A stretch of DNA of 64,000 nt from Bacillus sp. SORGH_AS_0510 (lineage in GTDB: Bacteria; Bacillota; Bacilli; Bacillales; Cytobacillaceae). A program made the position numbers and the translations under genes. The DNA lies in assembly GCF_030818775.1 (NCBI RefSeq), contig NZ_JAUTAU010000001.1, positions 2,360,001-2,424,000 on the forward strand. Direction: 5' to 3'. Shown here one piece after another: positions 8,484-15,876 of the stretch (its first letter is position 1; every line of letters starts with the position of its first letter). Under the pieces are notes generated by a model. It saw only the letters and a program-made list of their open reading frames with translations, did not search any database and was not told where the DNA came from.

Positions 8484-8687
8484 TTATTGATTGTACTGAG
8501 GCTCTTCAGCTAAGATCTCTTGAAGACGTGGTTCAAGACTGTCCAGTACAGATTGTGTTTGTTGTGCGGCTTGTTGATAAAGCTGCTTTGCATTTTGATT
8601 ATCGGTAGCTAAGGCAAAGGTTTCAAAACTCGCCTGAGCACTTTTTAAGCCAGCTAATGCTTGTTTAACTTGCGTTCCTACAGTCAT
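8484..8687 (-). CDS. DUF1657 small protein
   Basis: 67 aa, ATG at 8687 with AGAAGGAT upstream. The sequence MTVGTQVKQALAGLKSAQAS, a long alanine/glutamine-rich helix and the C-terminal EEPQYNQ mark it as DUF1657. It is the first gene of the minus-strand unit, and a sigma-G-like promoter lies 40-68 bases upstream. It resembles the C-terminal tail of the DUF421 protein in the same unit (LKSAQASFETFALATDNQNA versus LKKTQADLEIFSLETDCENA), which supports common origin of the tail and the free small proteins. Confidence 0.85.
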   Translation of the reverse strand: MTVGTQVKQALAGLKSAQASFETFALATDNQNAKQLYQQAAQQTQSVLDSLEPRLQEILAEEPQYNQ

Positions 8688-8726
8688 TTTTTATCCTTCT
8701 TTCGTGTATTAATGGAATTACAAAAA

Positions 8727-8755
8727 TAGTATGTGAATTTTTCTTTTGCTTATGT
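8727..8755 (-). promoter_or_regulatory. Candidate sigma-G (forespore) promoter for the 2Duf operon
   Basis: On the minus strand ACATA (-35-like, 8755-8751) is followed after exactly 17 bases by CATACTA (8733-8727). The known Bacillus sigma-G consensus is GHATR and CATNHTA at 17-18 bases. Four of five -35 bases and all informative -10 bases match. Confidence 0.55.
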
Positions 8756-8857
8756 ATTTTTTCGTCTCCCTAAAATTTTACCAATTAATGAAAAAGAGTC
8801 TGTTAGTGTGCATATAGATTTAACATTAATAAAAATTTACAATGCGAGGTGTATTTA

Positions 8858-9196
8858 GTGAGACAGAATAGCAAAGACGATTTTATCCAAGGATTTGTGG
8901 CCAATCATAATCATGGCTCCGTTGACTATACAGGGGTAAGTTCTGGCCATGTACATCAATGTTTAGACGTTACTTCTCCGCCTATTTTGACTCAAGATGG
9001 GGGACATGTTCACTATACTGAAGGTTATGTACTATTTGAGGATGGACACACACACCATTACCGTGCATATTCTGGTCCAGCAATTCCGGTGGGGAATGGG
9101 ATGCATGTTCATTACTACGATTTCTATACATCAGAAGATAATGGCCATAGTCACCACGTAAAAGGGGTGGATCAGCCAGCCCCAGGGTCGAAATAA
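8858..9196 (+). CDS. YmaF family protein (histidine-rich)
   Basis: 112 aa. GTG at 8858 is preferred to the in-frame GTG at 8849 because GAGGTG lies six bases before it. The whole protein is a series of beta-rich modules each containing an HxH or HHxH element: NHNHGSVDYTG, SGHVHQCLDVTSPP, GGHVHYTEG, DGHTHHYRAYSG, GMHVHYYDFYT, NGHSHHVKG. This is the YmaF family signature. The regular histidines suggest metal binding, but that is inference. No signal peptide. In Bacillus YmaF-like genes are small single-gene units; function is unknown. A terminator follows. Confidence 0.82.
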   Translation: MRQNSKDDFIQGFVANHNHGSVDYTGVSSGHVHQCLDVTSPPILTQDGGHVHYTEGYVLFEDGHTHHYRAYSGPAIPVGNGMHVHYYDFYTSEDNGHSHHVKGVDQPAPGSK

Positions 9197-9208
9197 ATTG
9201 TAACAAGC

Positions 9209-9239
9209 AAAACCAATCTTTTAATGGATTGGTTTTTTA
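9209..9239 (+). terminator. Terminator after ymaF-like gene
   Basis: Stem AAACCAATC / GATTGGTTT followed by a T-run. Confidence 0.88.
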
Positions 9240-9324
9240 AATTTTCGAATTTTTCTTGAAAAAAATGTAAAATTTTCAGATAATAATGGTGAGATAAAGA
9301 TAGAGCAAATAAAGGGGGATTCAG

Positions 9325-9930
9325 TTGTTGTTAGTGAGAAAGAATAAAGATGAAGAACAAAGTCAAGCAAAACTGGTTGCATATACAATTATTTTATACA
9401 TCTGTAGTTTCATTTTACCATTTATATTTGTAGCTACATTCCAAAGTACGGTTTACTTTTCACGTGATTATTGGTTTTTTTCAACACCATTTTCTGCTTA
9501 TATCACATTTATGGGTGGGATGCTATACATAGCTATTGTTTTTACTCTCTATCTCATTTTTAAACAAAGATGGGAATCTGTAAAGATAAAATGGCTTACA
9601 GGCATATTACTACTTGCTAGTATACCAGCATTTATTTTAAGTTTAACAAATTATTACTATTTGGATGACTCTGGGATTCATTACAATTCATTAAAAGGAT
9701 TAGAAGAAACGGTGTATAGTTGGAAAGATATTAATAAAGTTCATATTGTTTATAGAAATCATCAAGGGACTACAAGTCTTTTCCAATACAATTTTGAAAT
9801 GGAAAATGGCGATAAAGTTACGATTCCTTTTGATGACAAGCTCGAGGATTATAAGTACAAGTTGGATGCAATCATTAAAGGTAACAAAATTCCAGTTGAG
9901 GATAATTTTAAACACCCTATTGTAGATTAA
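9325..9930 (+). CDS. Uncharacterised membrane protein with C-terminal PH-like domain
   Basis: 201 aa, TTG start with AAAGGGGG upstream. After a charged N-terminus (RKNKDEEQSQAK) there are three hydrophobic segments: about 17-37, 57-78 (ITFMGGMLYIAIVFTLYLIF) and 88-105. The last 85 residues are soluble and strand-rich, starting YYYLDDSGIHYNSLKGLEE, then YSWKDINKVHIVY and GDKVTIPFDDK. That layout, membrane helices followed by a small domain with a W-K-D-I motif, is common in Bacillus proteins with a bacterial PH-type domain. I do not recognise a named family. Single-gene unit. Confidence 0.7.
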   Translation: MLLVRKNKDEEQSQAKLVAYTIILYICSFILPFIFVATFQSTVYFSRDYWFFSTPFSAYITFMGGMLYIAIVFTLYLIFKQRWESVKIKWLTGILLLASIPAFILSLTNYYYLDDSGIHYNSLKGLEETVYSWKDINKVHIVYRNHQGTTSLFQYNFEMENGDKVTIPFDDKLEDYKYKLDAIIKGNKIPVEDNFKHPIVD

Positions 9931-9932
9931 AG

Positions 9933-9958
9933 AAAAATCCCCAAATTGGGGATTTCTT
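9933..9958. terminator. Bidirectional terminator
   Basis: Stem AAATCCCC / GGGGATTT with A-rich and T-rich flanks between convergent genes ending at 9930 and 9962. Confidence 0.75.
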
Positions 9959-9961
9959 CAT

Positions 9962-10750
9962 TTATCTATGCATTGTCCAAGTTCCAATATCCTTAAATCC
10001 AAGTCTCTTGTAAATCCGCCCAGCATCTGGGTTATCATAAAATAGACAGAGTGCCTTTCCTTCGTTTAGCACATCTGTAAAAAGCTTTTTCATTACTGCA
10101 GTTGCTAGCCCTTTTCGGCGATGTTCATTTCTCGTGCATACACCTACTATCATGGCTGAACTCGAATTTTCAGCAGTGGTTGAGACACAGGAAGTAAACA
10201 CTCCATTTTCCTCTGTATAATAGGTCCTTGCCGTACTAGCTTCCATGGATTTTATAAGCATATCACGGGCATCAGTTCTAATATGAAACTCAGTAATAGT
10301 AGCGCGAAGATCCATAATTTGATCTACGTCATCCAAACCAGCCTTTTTTATTTCTAACTCATCGGTATTTAACGTAAGGTTCACATCTGACCGGCACTCA
10401 GCAAAATAGGTTACTTGTTTTTCTCCAAGTTCTAGTTCCTTAAACTGCTCAAACTTTTCAACTATTTCTGTTTTCCCGGAAAGGAAAATAGGCTGATGGT
10501 AACTTTTTATTATAGTGGCAAAACCACTTACGTCGAATTCACCTTTTGCATAAGGAATAAAAGACTTGTAAAAGCGTAGTAGAACGGCCTTTATAACTCC
10601 TTGTTCATCAAATTCGCCCCAAAGTTCCTGAAATTCAGCTTCGAACCCAAATGCTTCCAAATCTCCTAGAATAAATAAATTAATTGAAGGCTCCTCGCTT
10701 AAAAAGGAGAGGACCTGTTCTTCATCTTTTATGGTTAGTTTTCTGATCAT
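9962..10750 (-). CDS. GNAT family N-acetyltransferase (two-domain)
   Basis: 262 aa, ATG at 10750 with AAGGGG upstream. The C-terminal half carries a clear GNAT core: the strand ending SAMIVGVCTRNEHRRKGLAT contains the acetyl-CoA pyrophosphate-binding R/Q-x-x-G-x-G/A loop (RRKGLA), followed by the helix AVMKKLFTDVLNEGK and the beta-bulge strand CLFYDNPDAGRIYKRLGFKD. The N-terminal half (MIRKLTIKDEEQVLSFLSEE onwards) is a degenerate GNAT-like domain, as in the GNAT_acetyltran group. Substrate unknown. Convergent with the gene at 9325. Confidence 0.85.
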   Translation of the reverse strand: MIRKLTIKDEEQVLSFLSEEPSINLFILGDLEAFGFEAEFQELWGEFDEQGVIKAVLLRFYKSFIPYAKGEFDVSGFATIIKSYHQPIFLSGKTEIVEKFEQFKELELGEKQVTYFAECRSDVNLTLNTDELEIKKAGLDDVDQIMDLRATITEFHIRTDARDMLIKSMEASTARTYYTEENGVFTSCVSTTAENSSSAMIVGVCTRNEHRRKGLATAVMKKLFTDVLNEGKALCLFYDNPDAGRIYKRLGFKDIGTWTMHR

Positions 10751-10909
10751 ATTAGTTTCCCCTTGTTTTTATCTAGAATAATGATATAGATAATAAATTT
10801 CAAGACTTTTTTTAATATTCATAACTATTAATATAGTGGGAGAATCCCTAAAAAGATTCACTAGTTTGTAACAAAATTTCGGTAAATTCAAAAAAATATA
10901 AGATATAAT

Positions 10910-11228
10910 TAAATTGTAAAGAAAACAAGATAAAAAAACAAAGGTTACATCTTAGGAGGCTCAACCATAGGTGTTCGTTCCGCTTGTGTGAACGAGTATA
11001 TTTTATTCAAATTGAGTCCCTCCGGTTTCACGGACTGAAAAATTTGTTTCTTTTTAGGAGTTTGAATTCCATTGAATTCCATGTGAATTAATTCCTTCAA
11101 CGGAACAAACACACATTGGCTGACTATTCCGAAATGGTTTACGTATTGGCTGATGTCATGGTTGGGTCTCCTAAGATGAGAATCATAATTAAGAGGTTGC
11201 TTCAAACTAGAAGCAGCTTCTTTTTATT
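10910..11228 (+). ncRNA. Candidate structured RNA or long leader, with terminator
   Basis: No convincing gene lies in 10751-11333. A TATAAT at 10904-10909 precedes a region bounded by a 21-bp helix: 10948-10968 (CATCTTAGGAG ... AACCAT) pairs with 11158-11178 (ATGGTT ... CTCCTAAGATG). Two of its pairs are G-U only when read as plus-strand RNA. A second helix, GTGTTCGTTCCG (10971-10982) with CGGAACAAACAC (11101-11112), nests inside. A hairpin with T5 (11191-11228) ends the unit. I match it to no riboswitch or ncRNA class I know. It could be a free RNA or an attenuator before the YitT gene at 11334. Confidence 0.5.
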
Positions 11229-11333
11229 TCACTTCGAATAGAAGTGATAAGAAAAATAGGCATTTGATTATAATTAGAGGCGAAGTTCCGTTATAATATA
11301 AATTAGAAGTTAAAATTGGAAAGGGGAAAGATA

Positions 11334-12251
11334 ATGTCCGGAATTCAAGAAATGAATGTCATTGAGCAACAGGAAGCAATCATAGCGAAAATTGAACATC
11401 GAAAATTAACAAAAAGAAAGATTTTTCAAAGAATATTATTGATTACACTAGGTGCTGCTTTAATGTCAGTTGGTCTAGAAATATTTTTAGTTCCTAATAA
11501 TGTAATTGATGGTGGAATAACGGGAATTTCCATTATGCTATCGTATATTACAGGATGGAAACTAGGGGTTTTCATTTTTATTCTCAACATCCCTTTTTTC
11601 TTTATAGGCTATAAGCAGATCGGCAAAACCTTCGCTTTATCCACTCTTTATGGGATTATTATCCTTTCTATTGGAACTACTTTGCTCCATCCGGTTCCAG
11701 CATTTACTCAAGATATTCTCCTTGCAACTGTATTTGGTGGGATTGTACTTGGGATAGGCATAGGTCTGGTCATTCGGTACGGAGGTTCCTTGGATGGCAC
11801 AGAAATATTAGCTATTCTCTTTAATAATAAACTTCCATTCTCTGTTGGCGAAATTATCATGTTTTTTAATCTTTTCATTCTAGGTAGTGCTGGCTTTGTC
11901 TTCAGTTGGGATCGAGCAATGTACTCACTTATTGCTTATTTTGTCGCATACAAGACTATTGATATCACAATTACTGGTTTAGATGAGTCAAAATCAGTAT
12001 GGATCATAAGTGACAATGCCAAACAAATTGGTGATGCCATTCTAAATCGACTTGGACGTGGAGTAACTTACATCAATGGTGAAGGAGCTTATTCTGGAGA
12101 CGACAAAAAGGTAATCTTTTGTGTGATAAATCGTTTGGAGGAAGCAAAGTTAAAAGAAATTGTAACTGAAAACGATGATAGTGCATTTTTAGCAGTTGCT
12201 GATATCGCTGAGGTTAGAGGCGGGCGTTTTAAGAAGAAAGATATCCACTGA
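11334..12251 (+). CDS. YitT family membrane protein with DUF2179 domain
   Basis: 305 aa. ATG at 11334 is chosen over an upstream in-frame TTG (11316) because AAAGGGG sits seven bases before the ATG. A charged N-terminal extension of about 35 residues precedes the first helix. Signatures: IFLVPNNVIDGGITGISIML, FILNIPFFFIGYKQIGKTF, GIGLVIRYGGSLDGTEILA, then the soluble C-terminal domain from SVWIISDNAKQI through GRGVTYINGEGAYSGDDKK. Second of three YitT-type genes in the window. Possibly controlled by the structured leader at 10910-11228. Function not established. Confidence 0.87.
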   Translation: MSGIQEMNVIEQQEAIIAKIEHRKLTKRKIFQRILLITLGAALMSVGLEIFLVPNNVIDGGITGISIMLSYITGWKLGVFIFILNIPFFFIGYKQIGKTFALSTLYGIIILSIGTTLLHPVPAFTQDILLATVFGGIVLGIGIGLVIRYGGSLDGTEILAILFNNKLPFSVGEIIMFFNLFILGSAGFVFSWDRAMYSLIAYFVAYKTIDITITGLDESKSVWIISDNAKQIGDAILNRLGRGVTYINGEGAYSGDDKKVIFCVINRLEEAKLKEIVTENDDSAFLAVADIAEVRGGRFKKKDIH

Positions 12252-12441
12252 GGGAATAGAACAAGGCTGATCGCACAATATGCCAGTTTTCATTAGCATA
12301 CACTTAATGGAGGTTAAAAATTGTAATTTTTAATCAAATTGTGTCGTTTCTTGGGGAATTGTATTCTTTTAAAGAATCAAGATTTGTCGTACTATGCGCT
12401 TACCTAGGAAATAGTTTTGCGAAAATTGAAATATTTCCAAA

Positions 12442-12471
12442 AAAGATGGCAGAATTTTCTGCCATCTTTTT
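12442..12471. terminator. Bidirectional terminator
   Basis: Stem AAAGATGGCAGA / TCTGCCATCTTT with flanking A and T runs, just beyond the csgA stop. Bases 12252-12441 hold no gene I can support. Confidence 0.85.
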
Positions 12472-12476
12472 GCTTG

Positions 12477-12728
12477 TTAAAATAATAGCTCAAATACTTC
12501 GTTTAATTGATAGGCTCTTTTTTCATCCTGTTCCTCTTTAGCGTAGTTAATTTCCTTAGGAAGCATTTTATTTAAAAATGCGATCTCCTTTTGATTTAAA
12601 TTTTGGACAAAGGACCCCTCCGAACGAAAATTTCCCTCAACCAGTTTCCGATATATTTGTCTACCTTCAGAATGATCGTCTGTGTAGTTTGATAAGATTT
12701 CCCTAAGGTATCCTAATGTTTGATCCAT
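12477..12728 (-). CDS. csgA: CsgA-like sigma-G-dependent sporulation protein
   Basis: 83 aa. The sequence MDQTLGYLREILSNYTDDHS with the central FVQNLNQKEIAFLNKMLPKEI and the end RAYQLNEVFELLF matches the small CsgA sporulation protein (sigma-G-dependent, formerly grouped with SASPs) of Bacillus subtilis, which has the same length and the same start and end patterns. It acts in the forespore; its molecular role is unclear. GAAGGGATGG precedes the ATG at 12728. A weak sigma-G-like pair (GTATA, 17 bases, AAAAATA) lies at 12780-12752 on the minus strand. Confidence 0.8.
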   Translation of the reverse strand: MDQTLGYLREILSNYTDDHSEGRQIYRKLVEGNFRSEGSFVQNLNQKEIAFLNKMLPKEINYAKEEQDEKRAYQLNEVFELLF

Positions 12729-12806
12729 ATGGCATCCATCCCTTCACGCTTTATTTTTTTACGTTCCGGGAATAATATACCTTAGAAAAAAGGCATTTAA
12801 ATAAAA

Positions 12807-12989
12807 GGCTGTGTTTAGAGACAGTGTTGATTAATACACCCAGTTGATTGGAGCGGAAGGCACGAAGACTCCTGTGGGAGTATGGTTCAGGGGAGACCCC
12901 GCAGGCGCGTTTCTCCGAGGAGGCTCGCCGAAACACCCACGAACCGCTCGTGCTTGGAGCGGAAATCAACAAACAATTTTAACAGAGCC
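12807..12989. repeat. Dispersed non-coding repeat, long copy (183 bp)
   Basis: Ends GGCTGTGTTTAGA and TTTTAACAGAGCC are imperfect terminal inverted repeats. Inside, GTTGATTGGAGCGGAA and CTTGGAGCGGAAATCAAC frame a GC-rich core beginning GGCACGAAGACTCCTGTGGG and containing GAGACCCCGCAGGCGC. The core is shared nearly base for base with 28578-28748. No transposase; any ORF here is a chance reading. Confidence 0.85.
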
Positions 12990-12993
12990 AATT

Positions 12994-13032
12994 AAAAAAG
13001 GACCACTCATTTAACATCAAAAGAAGTCCTTT
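12994..13032 (-). terminator. Terminator after the methyltransferase gene
   Basis: On the minus strand AAAGGACTTC / GAGTGGTCCTTT forms a stem followed by T-rich sequence. Confidence 0.75.
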
Positions 13033-13039
13033 ATGCTCC

Positions 13040-13753
13040 TTAAAATTTTGAACAAGTAATAATTCGGTAACTCAATGTTTGTTGATATTTAATAACAATA
13101 TTTCCGTGTTCATTTAAAATTTGAAATAATTCAGGCTCGAAGTTTTTCGAAAAGTTAAACTCAGGTGCATGATTCCCTTGGCTAAGCGGCTGCATATGAG
13201 ATTTCATTGTAATATCTTTGAAATTTGCCGCTTTTAATAAATGCTCCCAGTCTTCTTCTAATAATAAATTATCAATTGCATAAAATTGCTTTATTTCTGT
13301 TTCTTCCTTTGGAGTTAATTGTGAATTAATAGTCATTTCATTAGCAATTAATCTGCCGCCAGGTTTTAACACCCTATAAAATTCTTTTAAAGCTTTAGGT
13401 TTATTCACAAAGGCTAAAACAGATTCAGACAGTATAAAATCAAAAGAATTGTCTCCAAAGGGAATTTCTTCAATAGAACCTTGGAATAACTGAACTGGGA
13501 GCTGCAACGTTTGAAACCTGTTTTTAGCTTTCTCAACCATAATGGGGTTAATTTCTAAACCATATACCTTTGAATGATATTGCTGACATAAATAGGCAGC
13601 CGTTTGTCCTGTACCGCATCCTGCATCTAGGATTACTGAGTTTTTTGTAATATTTTCTCCAGATAGAATATCTTTTGTTAAAAGGATTCCACCTGGGTGG
13701 GCACCTCCAACGCCAAACTTAGCCAAGAAATCAAAATATGTTAAGCCTCCCAT
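13040..13753 (-). CDS. Class I SAM-dependent methyltransferase
   Basis: 237 aa from ATG at 13753 (an in-frame GTG nine bases upstream is less well placed relative to GGGTGG). Motif I is VILDAGCGTGQTAAYL, an acidic residue ends strand 2 (VYGLEINPIMVEKAKNRF), motif II is FDFILSESVLAFV, and YRVLKPGGRLIANEM is the usual post-III segment. The C-terminal third is helical and likely binds the substrate, which cannot be named. It belongs to the UbiE/Methyltransf_11 group. Transcribed alone, divergent from the small gene at 13939. Confidence 0.85.
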   Translation of the reverse strand: MGGLTYFDFLAKFGVGGAHPGGILLTKDILSGENITKNSVILDAGCGTGQTAAYLCQQYHSKVYGLEINPIMVEKAKNRFQTLQLPVQLFQGSIEEIPFGDNSFDFILSESVLAFVNKPKALKEFYRVLKPGGRLIANEMTINSQLTPKEETEIKQFYAIDNLLLEEDWEHLLKAANFKDITMKSHMQPLSQGNHAPEFNFSKNFEPELFQILNEHGNIVIKYQQTLSYRIITCSKF

Positions 13754-13938
13754 AGACACCACCCAAATTATCTTTTTTGCATACTATGTTAAAAGGAGTT
13801 GAGAGGTTCTTTTGTTTATCATGTCAAGAAATGACAAAGAACGAATTGTTTCCTAGGCATAATCAAAAAGAAACAGCACAAATTAAGCAAATGGAGGGGA
13901 GATTTTACTTTCCATACCATGTTGAAGGAGTGCTGATA

Positions 13939-14217
13939 ATGCGAAAAATGAATAGACTACCGTTTTTCAACTTGTTTACGCCTAAACGAAAGAGTAAAGG
14001 AACCATGTGGGCATCCCTTTTAGGATTAGGATTAAGTGCTGCTGTTTTAGGTGTTACCCGTGGCAAACGAAGAAGTATTACACGTCCAATTCAAAATGTT
14101 TTAAAGAACTTTACGCCAAACATTTCACCTAAAGCAAATATTAATTTAATGGATAATGCAGCGTTAACTGAATTCTCTGAGGAGTTACTTTCAAACGCAT
14201 TAAATAAAAAGGAATAA
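13939..14217 (+). CDS. Small uncharacterised protein with one membrane segment (92 aa)
   Basis: The reading frame is open from 13777, but the only start with a good RBS is ATG at 13939 (GAAGGAGTG eight bases before). The product has a basic N-terminus (MRKMNRLPFFNLFTPKRKSK), a hydrophobic segment TMWASLLGLGLSAAVLGVTR, a second basic patch GKRRSITRP and a helical acidic C-terminus. That arrangement resembles small Bacillus membrane proteins such as the DUF3918 group, but I am not certain of the family. Terminator directly downstream. Confidence 0.6.
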   Translation: MRKMNRLPFFNLFTPKRKSKGTMWASLLGLGLSAAVLGVTRGKRRSITRPIQNVLKNFTPNISPKANINLMDNAALTEFSEELLSNALNKKE

Positions 14218-14220
14218 ACA

Positions 14221-14247
14221 AAAGTCCGCTTATTTTGCGGACTTTTT
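14221..14247. terminator. Bidirectional terminator
   Basis: AAAGTCCGC / GCGGACTTT stem with T-run between convergent genes. Confidence 0.88.
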
Positions 14248-14254
14248 CTATGCT

Positions 14255-15136
14255 CTAATAGGGTGGTTGGGGTACTTTACGTGGAGTATATTGTATATTT
14301 TCTGAAGAATATAATTTAATCACCAACAAATGCCCCAATGTGCGAGCTTGAATTAATATAGGTTGGTTATACAGATTTTTAAATTCAAAATCAGGTCCAT
14401 ACCAGCTAACGGTGGCATCACGGCCAGGTGGAATATAAGGGACTTTTCTGCTGTGAGAAAAGCGCTGTACGATTTTTAGACCTGCATTATCAACAGCATT
14501 AAATAAAGTAGATGATACCTGGCAAATTCCACCGCCAATGTCTTCGGAGTACTCTCCTCTTATAATGACAGGTGCTCGTAGATAGCCTTTTGCCACAGTC
14601 CTTTTACCAACCACTTTATTAAAAGAAAAGGTTTCACCAGGGAAAACCACCGTATTATTTATTGACTCTACTGCCAGCTTAATATTCGTAGTTCGCGTCT
14701 TATTACCTGGATTAAAAGTAGTGACATATCGTCCAATACGTAAATTACGAATTTCTCCAAGTAATTCGCTATCTACTTTTGCATAAATAGGTTTAAATGG
14801 AATTTCTAATGTGCTCTGACGCCTAGAAAAATAGTAGGAATAAAATTGTTCCGTAAATGCTTGTCGATTGATCTGCAATCCAACTTGTTCAGAAATTATT
14901 AATCCATGTTTATTTATGTATGCATCTTTAGGCTGTGTAGAAAATTGCTTATCCATCTGGTCTAAAAACTGGTTGTATTTGATGGAATCAATTATTGGCA
15001 AGTCAATATATGGATTGGAAAAATCCATTCGATTAATTGTTGTAACATGGTGGCCGTCCTTTGTAATACCTAAGTGATCTGGGGGATTTCCTTGTTGAGC
15101 CACCAAAAAAACACCTAATATCCAAGACAACATCAT
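14255..15136 (-). CDS. VanW family protein (YoaR-like)
   Basis: 293 aa from ATG at 15136; the reading frame extends to 15184, but GAGGAGGG lies eight bases before this ATG. An N-terminal hydrophobic segment (MMLSWILGVFLVAQQ) is a signal or anchor, so the protein is likely extracytoplasmic. The C-terminal half is the VanW domain: TTFNPGNKTRTTNIKLAVES, FPGETFSFNKVVGKRT, GYLRAPVIIRGEY, DIGGGICQVSSTLFNA and GRDATVSWYGPDFEFKN. VanW proteins are found beside some vancomycin resistance genes but are widespread in spore formers; their activity is unknown. No van genes are present here. Confidence 0.85.
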   Translation of the reverse strand: MMLSWILGVFLVAQQGNPPDHLGITKDGHHVTTINRMDFSNPYIDLPIIDSIKYNQFLDQMDKQFSTQPKDAYINKHGLIISEQVGLQINRQAFTEQFYSYYFSRRQSTLEIPFKPIYAKVDSELLGEIRNLRIGRYVTTFNPGNKTRTTNIKLAVESINNTVVFPGETFSFNKVVGKRTVAKGYLRAPVIIRGEYSEDIGGGICQVSSTLFNAVDNAGLKIVQRFSHSRKVPYIPPGRDATVSWYGPDFEFKNLYNQPILIQARTLGHLLVIKLYSSENIQYTPRKVPQPPY

Positions 15137-15271
15137 TTCCGCAACCCTCCTCAATTTAATATTAGTAGAAAATTGCCATTCCATGTAAAAAGCAAGGAAA
15201 AAGCTAAAAGTAAAATAGGGAATAATTTCTTTATTTTTCCATTAACCTATTTACATTTGAAAAAAAATCAT

Positions 15272-15299
15272 TTATTATCATTATTGATAATGATAATAA
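15272..15299. promoter_or_regulatory. 28-bp near-perfect palindrome upstream of the wHTH regulator
   Basis: The arm TTATTATCATTAT is repeated in inverse as ATAATGATAATAA, with only the central base pair breaking symmetry. It ends 21 bases before the start of the regulator gene at 15320, overlapping its expected promoter. The hexamer GATAAT occurs twice on each strand or nearly so, which recalls Fur-type boxes, but the spacing differs from the 7-1-7 consensus. Autoregulation by the downstream regulator is an alternative. Confidence 0.6.
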
Positions 15300-15319
15300 A
15301 ATTAGGAGCAGTATTTCAT

Positions 15320-15874
15320 ATGAAAAATGAATCAAGGGCAGACGTAATTTTACATCCCGTTCGAATGAGAATAATTCAATGTTTAATTAACCAACAAATT
15401 ACAGCACAGCAGATTAGGGAGTTACTTCCTGATATTCCACAAGCATCATTGTATAGGCATATAAAAAAACTGGTGGAAGCAGAGGTCATTCACATTGTTG
15501 ATGAAATACCGATTCGCGGTACAGTGGAAAAGGTATATTCAATCAATAATCCAAGCAAGATGACTTTGGGGGTAGAGGAAGTAAACACCCTTTCAAAGGA
15601 TCAACATATGGGCTTATTTATCAAGTTTATGGCGAATTTAATGGGAGAATATGAACGGTACTTAAATCAAGATAGATTCGATATAGTTGTCGATGGTGTA
15701 TCTTTTCGTCAAACTTCTATGTACTTAAATGAAGAGGAATTTAGTCAATTTATAAAAGAAATCGTAGGAGTTTATTCTAAGTTTACTCAAATTAAACCGG
15801 AAAAAGATCGACGAAGAAGAACAGTCGCCACAATTATTATTCCAGAACAATCAATAGATAATAGGGGGAATTAA
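15320..15874 (+). CDS. Winged helix-turn-helix regulator (ArsR/HTH_20-like)
   Basis: 184 aa from ATG at 15320 (TTAGGAGC ten bases upstream); the frame is open further up but without an RBS. The N-terminal about 80 residues are a winged HTH: ADVILHPVRMRIIQCLINQQ, ITAQQIRELLPDIPQASLYR (recognition helix), HIKKLVEAEVIHIVDE and the wing IRGTVEKVYSI. The remaining about 100 residues are a helical effector domain of unknown ligand. It lies two bases before a hydrolase gene, so the pair forms an operon, and this pairing of HTH_20 regulator with alpha/beta hydrolase recurs in Bacillus. A strong palindrome precedes it. Confidence 0.82.
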   Translation: MKNESRADVILHPVRMRIIQCLINQQITAQQIRELLPDIPQASLYRHIKKLVEAEVIHIVDEIPIRGTVEKVYSINNPSKMTLGVEEVNTLSKDQHMGLFIKFMANLMGEYERYLNQDRFDIVVDGVSFRQTSMYLNEEEFSQFIKEIVGVYSKFTQIKPEKDRRRRTVATIIIPEQSIDNRGN

Positions 15875-15876
15875 CA

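Noticed and set aside
10948..11178. MITE with 21-bp terminal inverted repeats
   Set aside because: No target-site duplication around the arms, G-U pairing specific to one strand, and a terminator just outside; an RNA structure explains more.
10945..11205. 86-codon minus-strand frame in the intergenic region before the second YitT gene
   Set aside because: No RBS, unusual composition, and it coincides with an RNA-like inverted repeat structure that pairs better in the plus-strand sense.
12341..12541. 66-codon plus-strand frame after the second YitT gene
   Set aside because: It has no RBS and runs through a terminator into csgA in antisense.
12751..12972. 73-codon minus-strand frame
   Set aside because: It runs through the dispersed repeat; the same core reads in other frames in the copy at 28578.
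14255..15136. Vancomycin resistance determinant because of VanW
   Set aside because: VanW-family proteins are common in spore formers, and no vanA/B, vanH, vanX or vanRS gene is present; the two-component pair at 28.9 kb is next to a protease, not to van genes.
15272..15299. Classical Fur box
   Set aside because: GATAAT hexamers are present, but their order (inverted pairs facing inward) does not give the 7-1-7 or 19-bp Fur consensus; kept only as a palindrome of unknown ligand.
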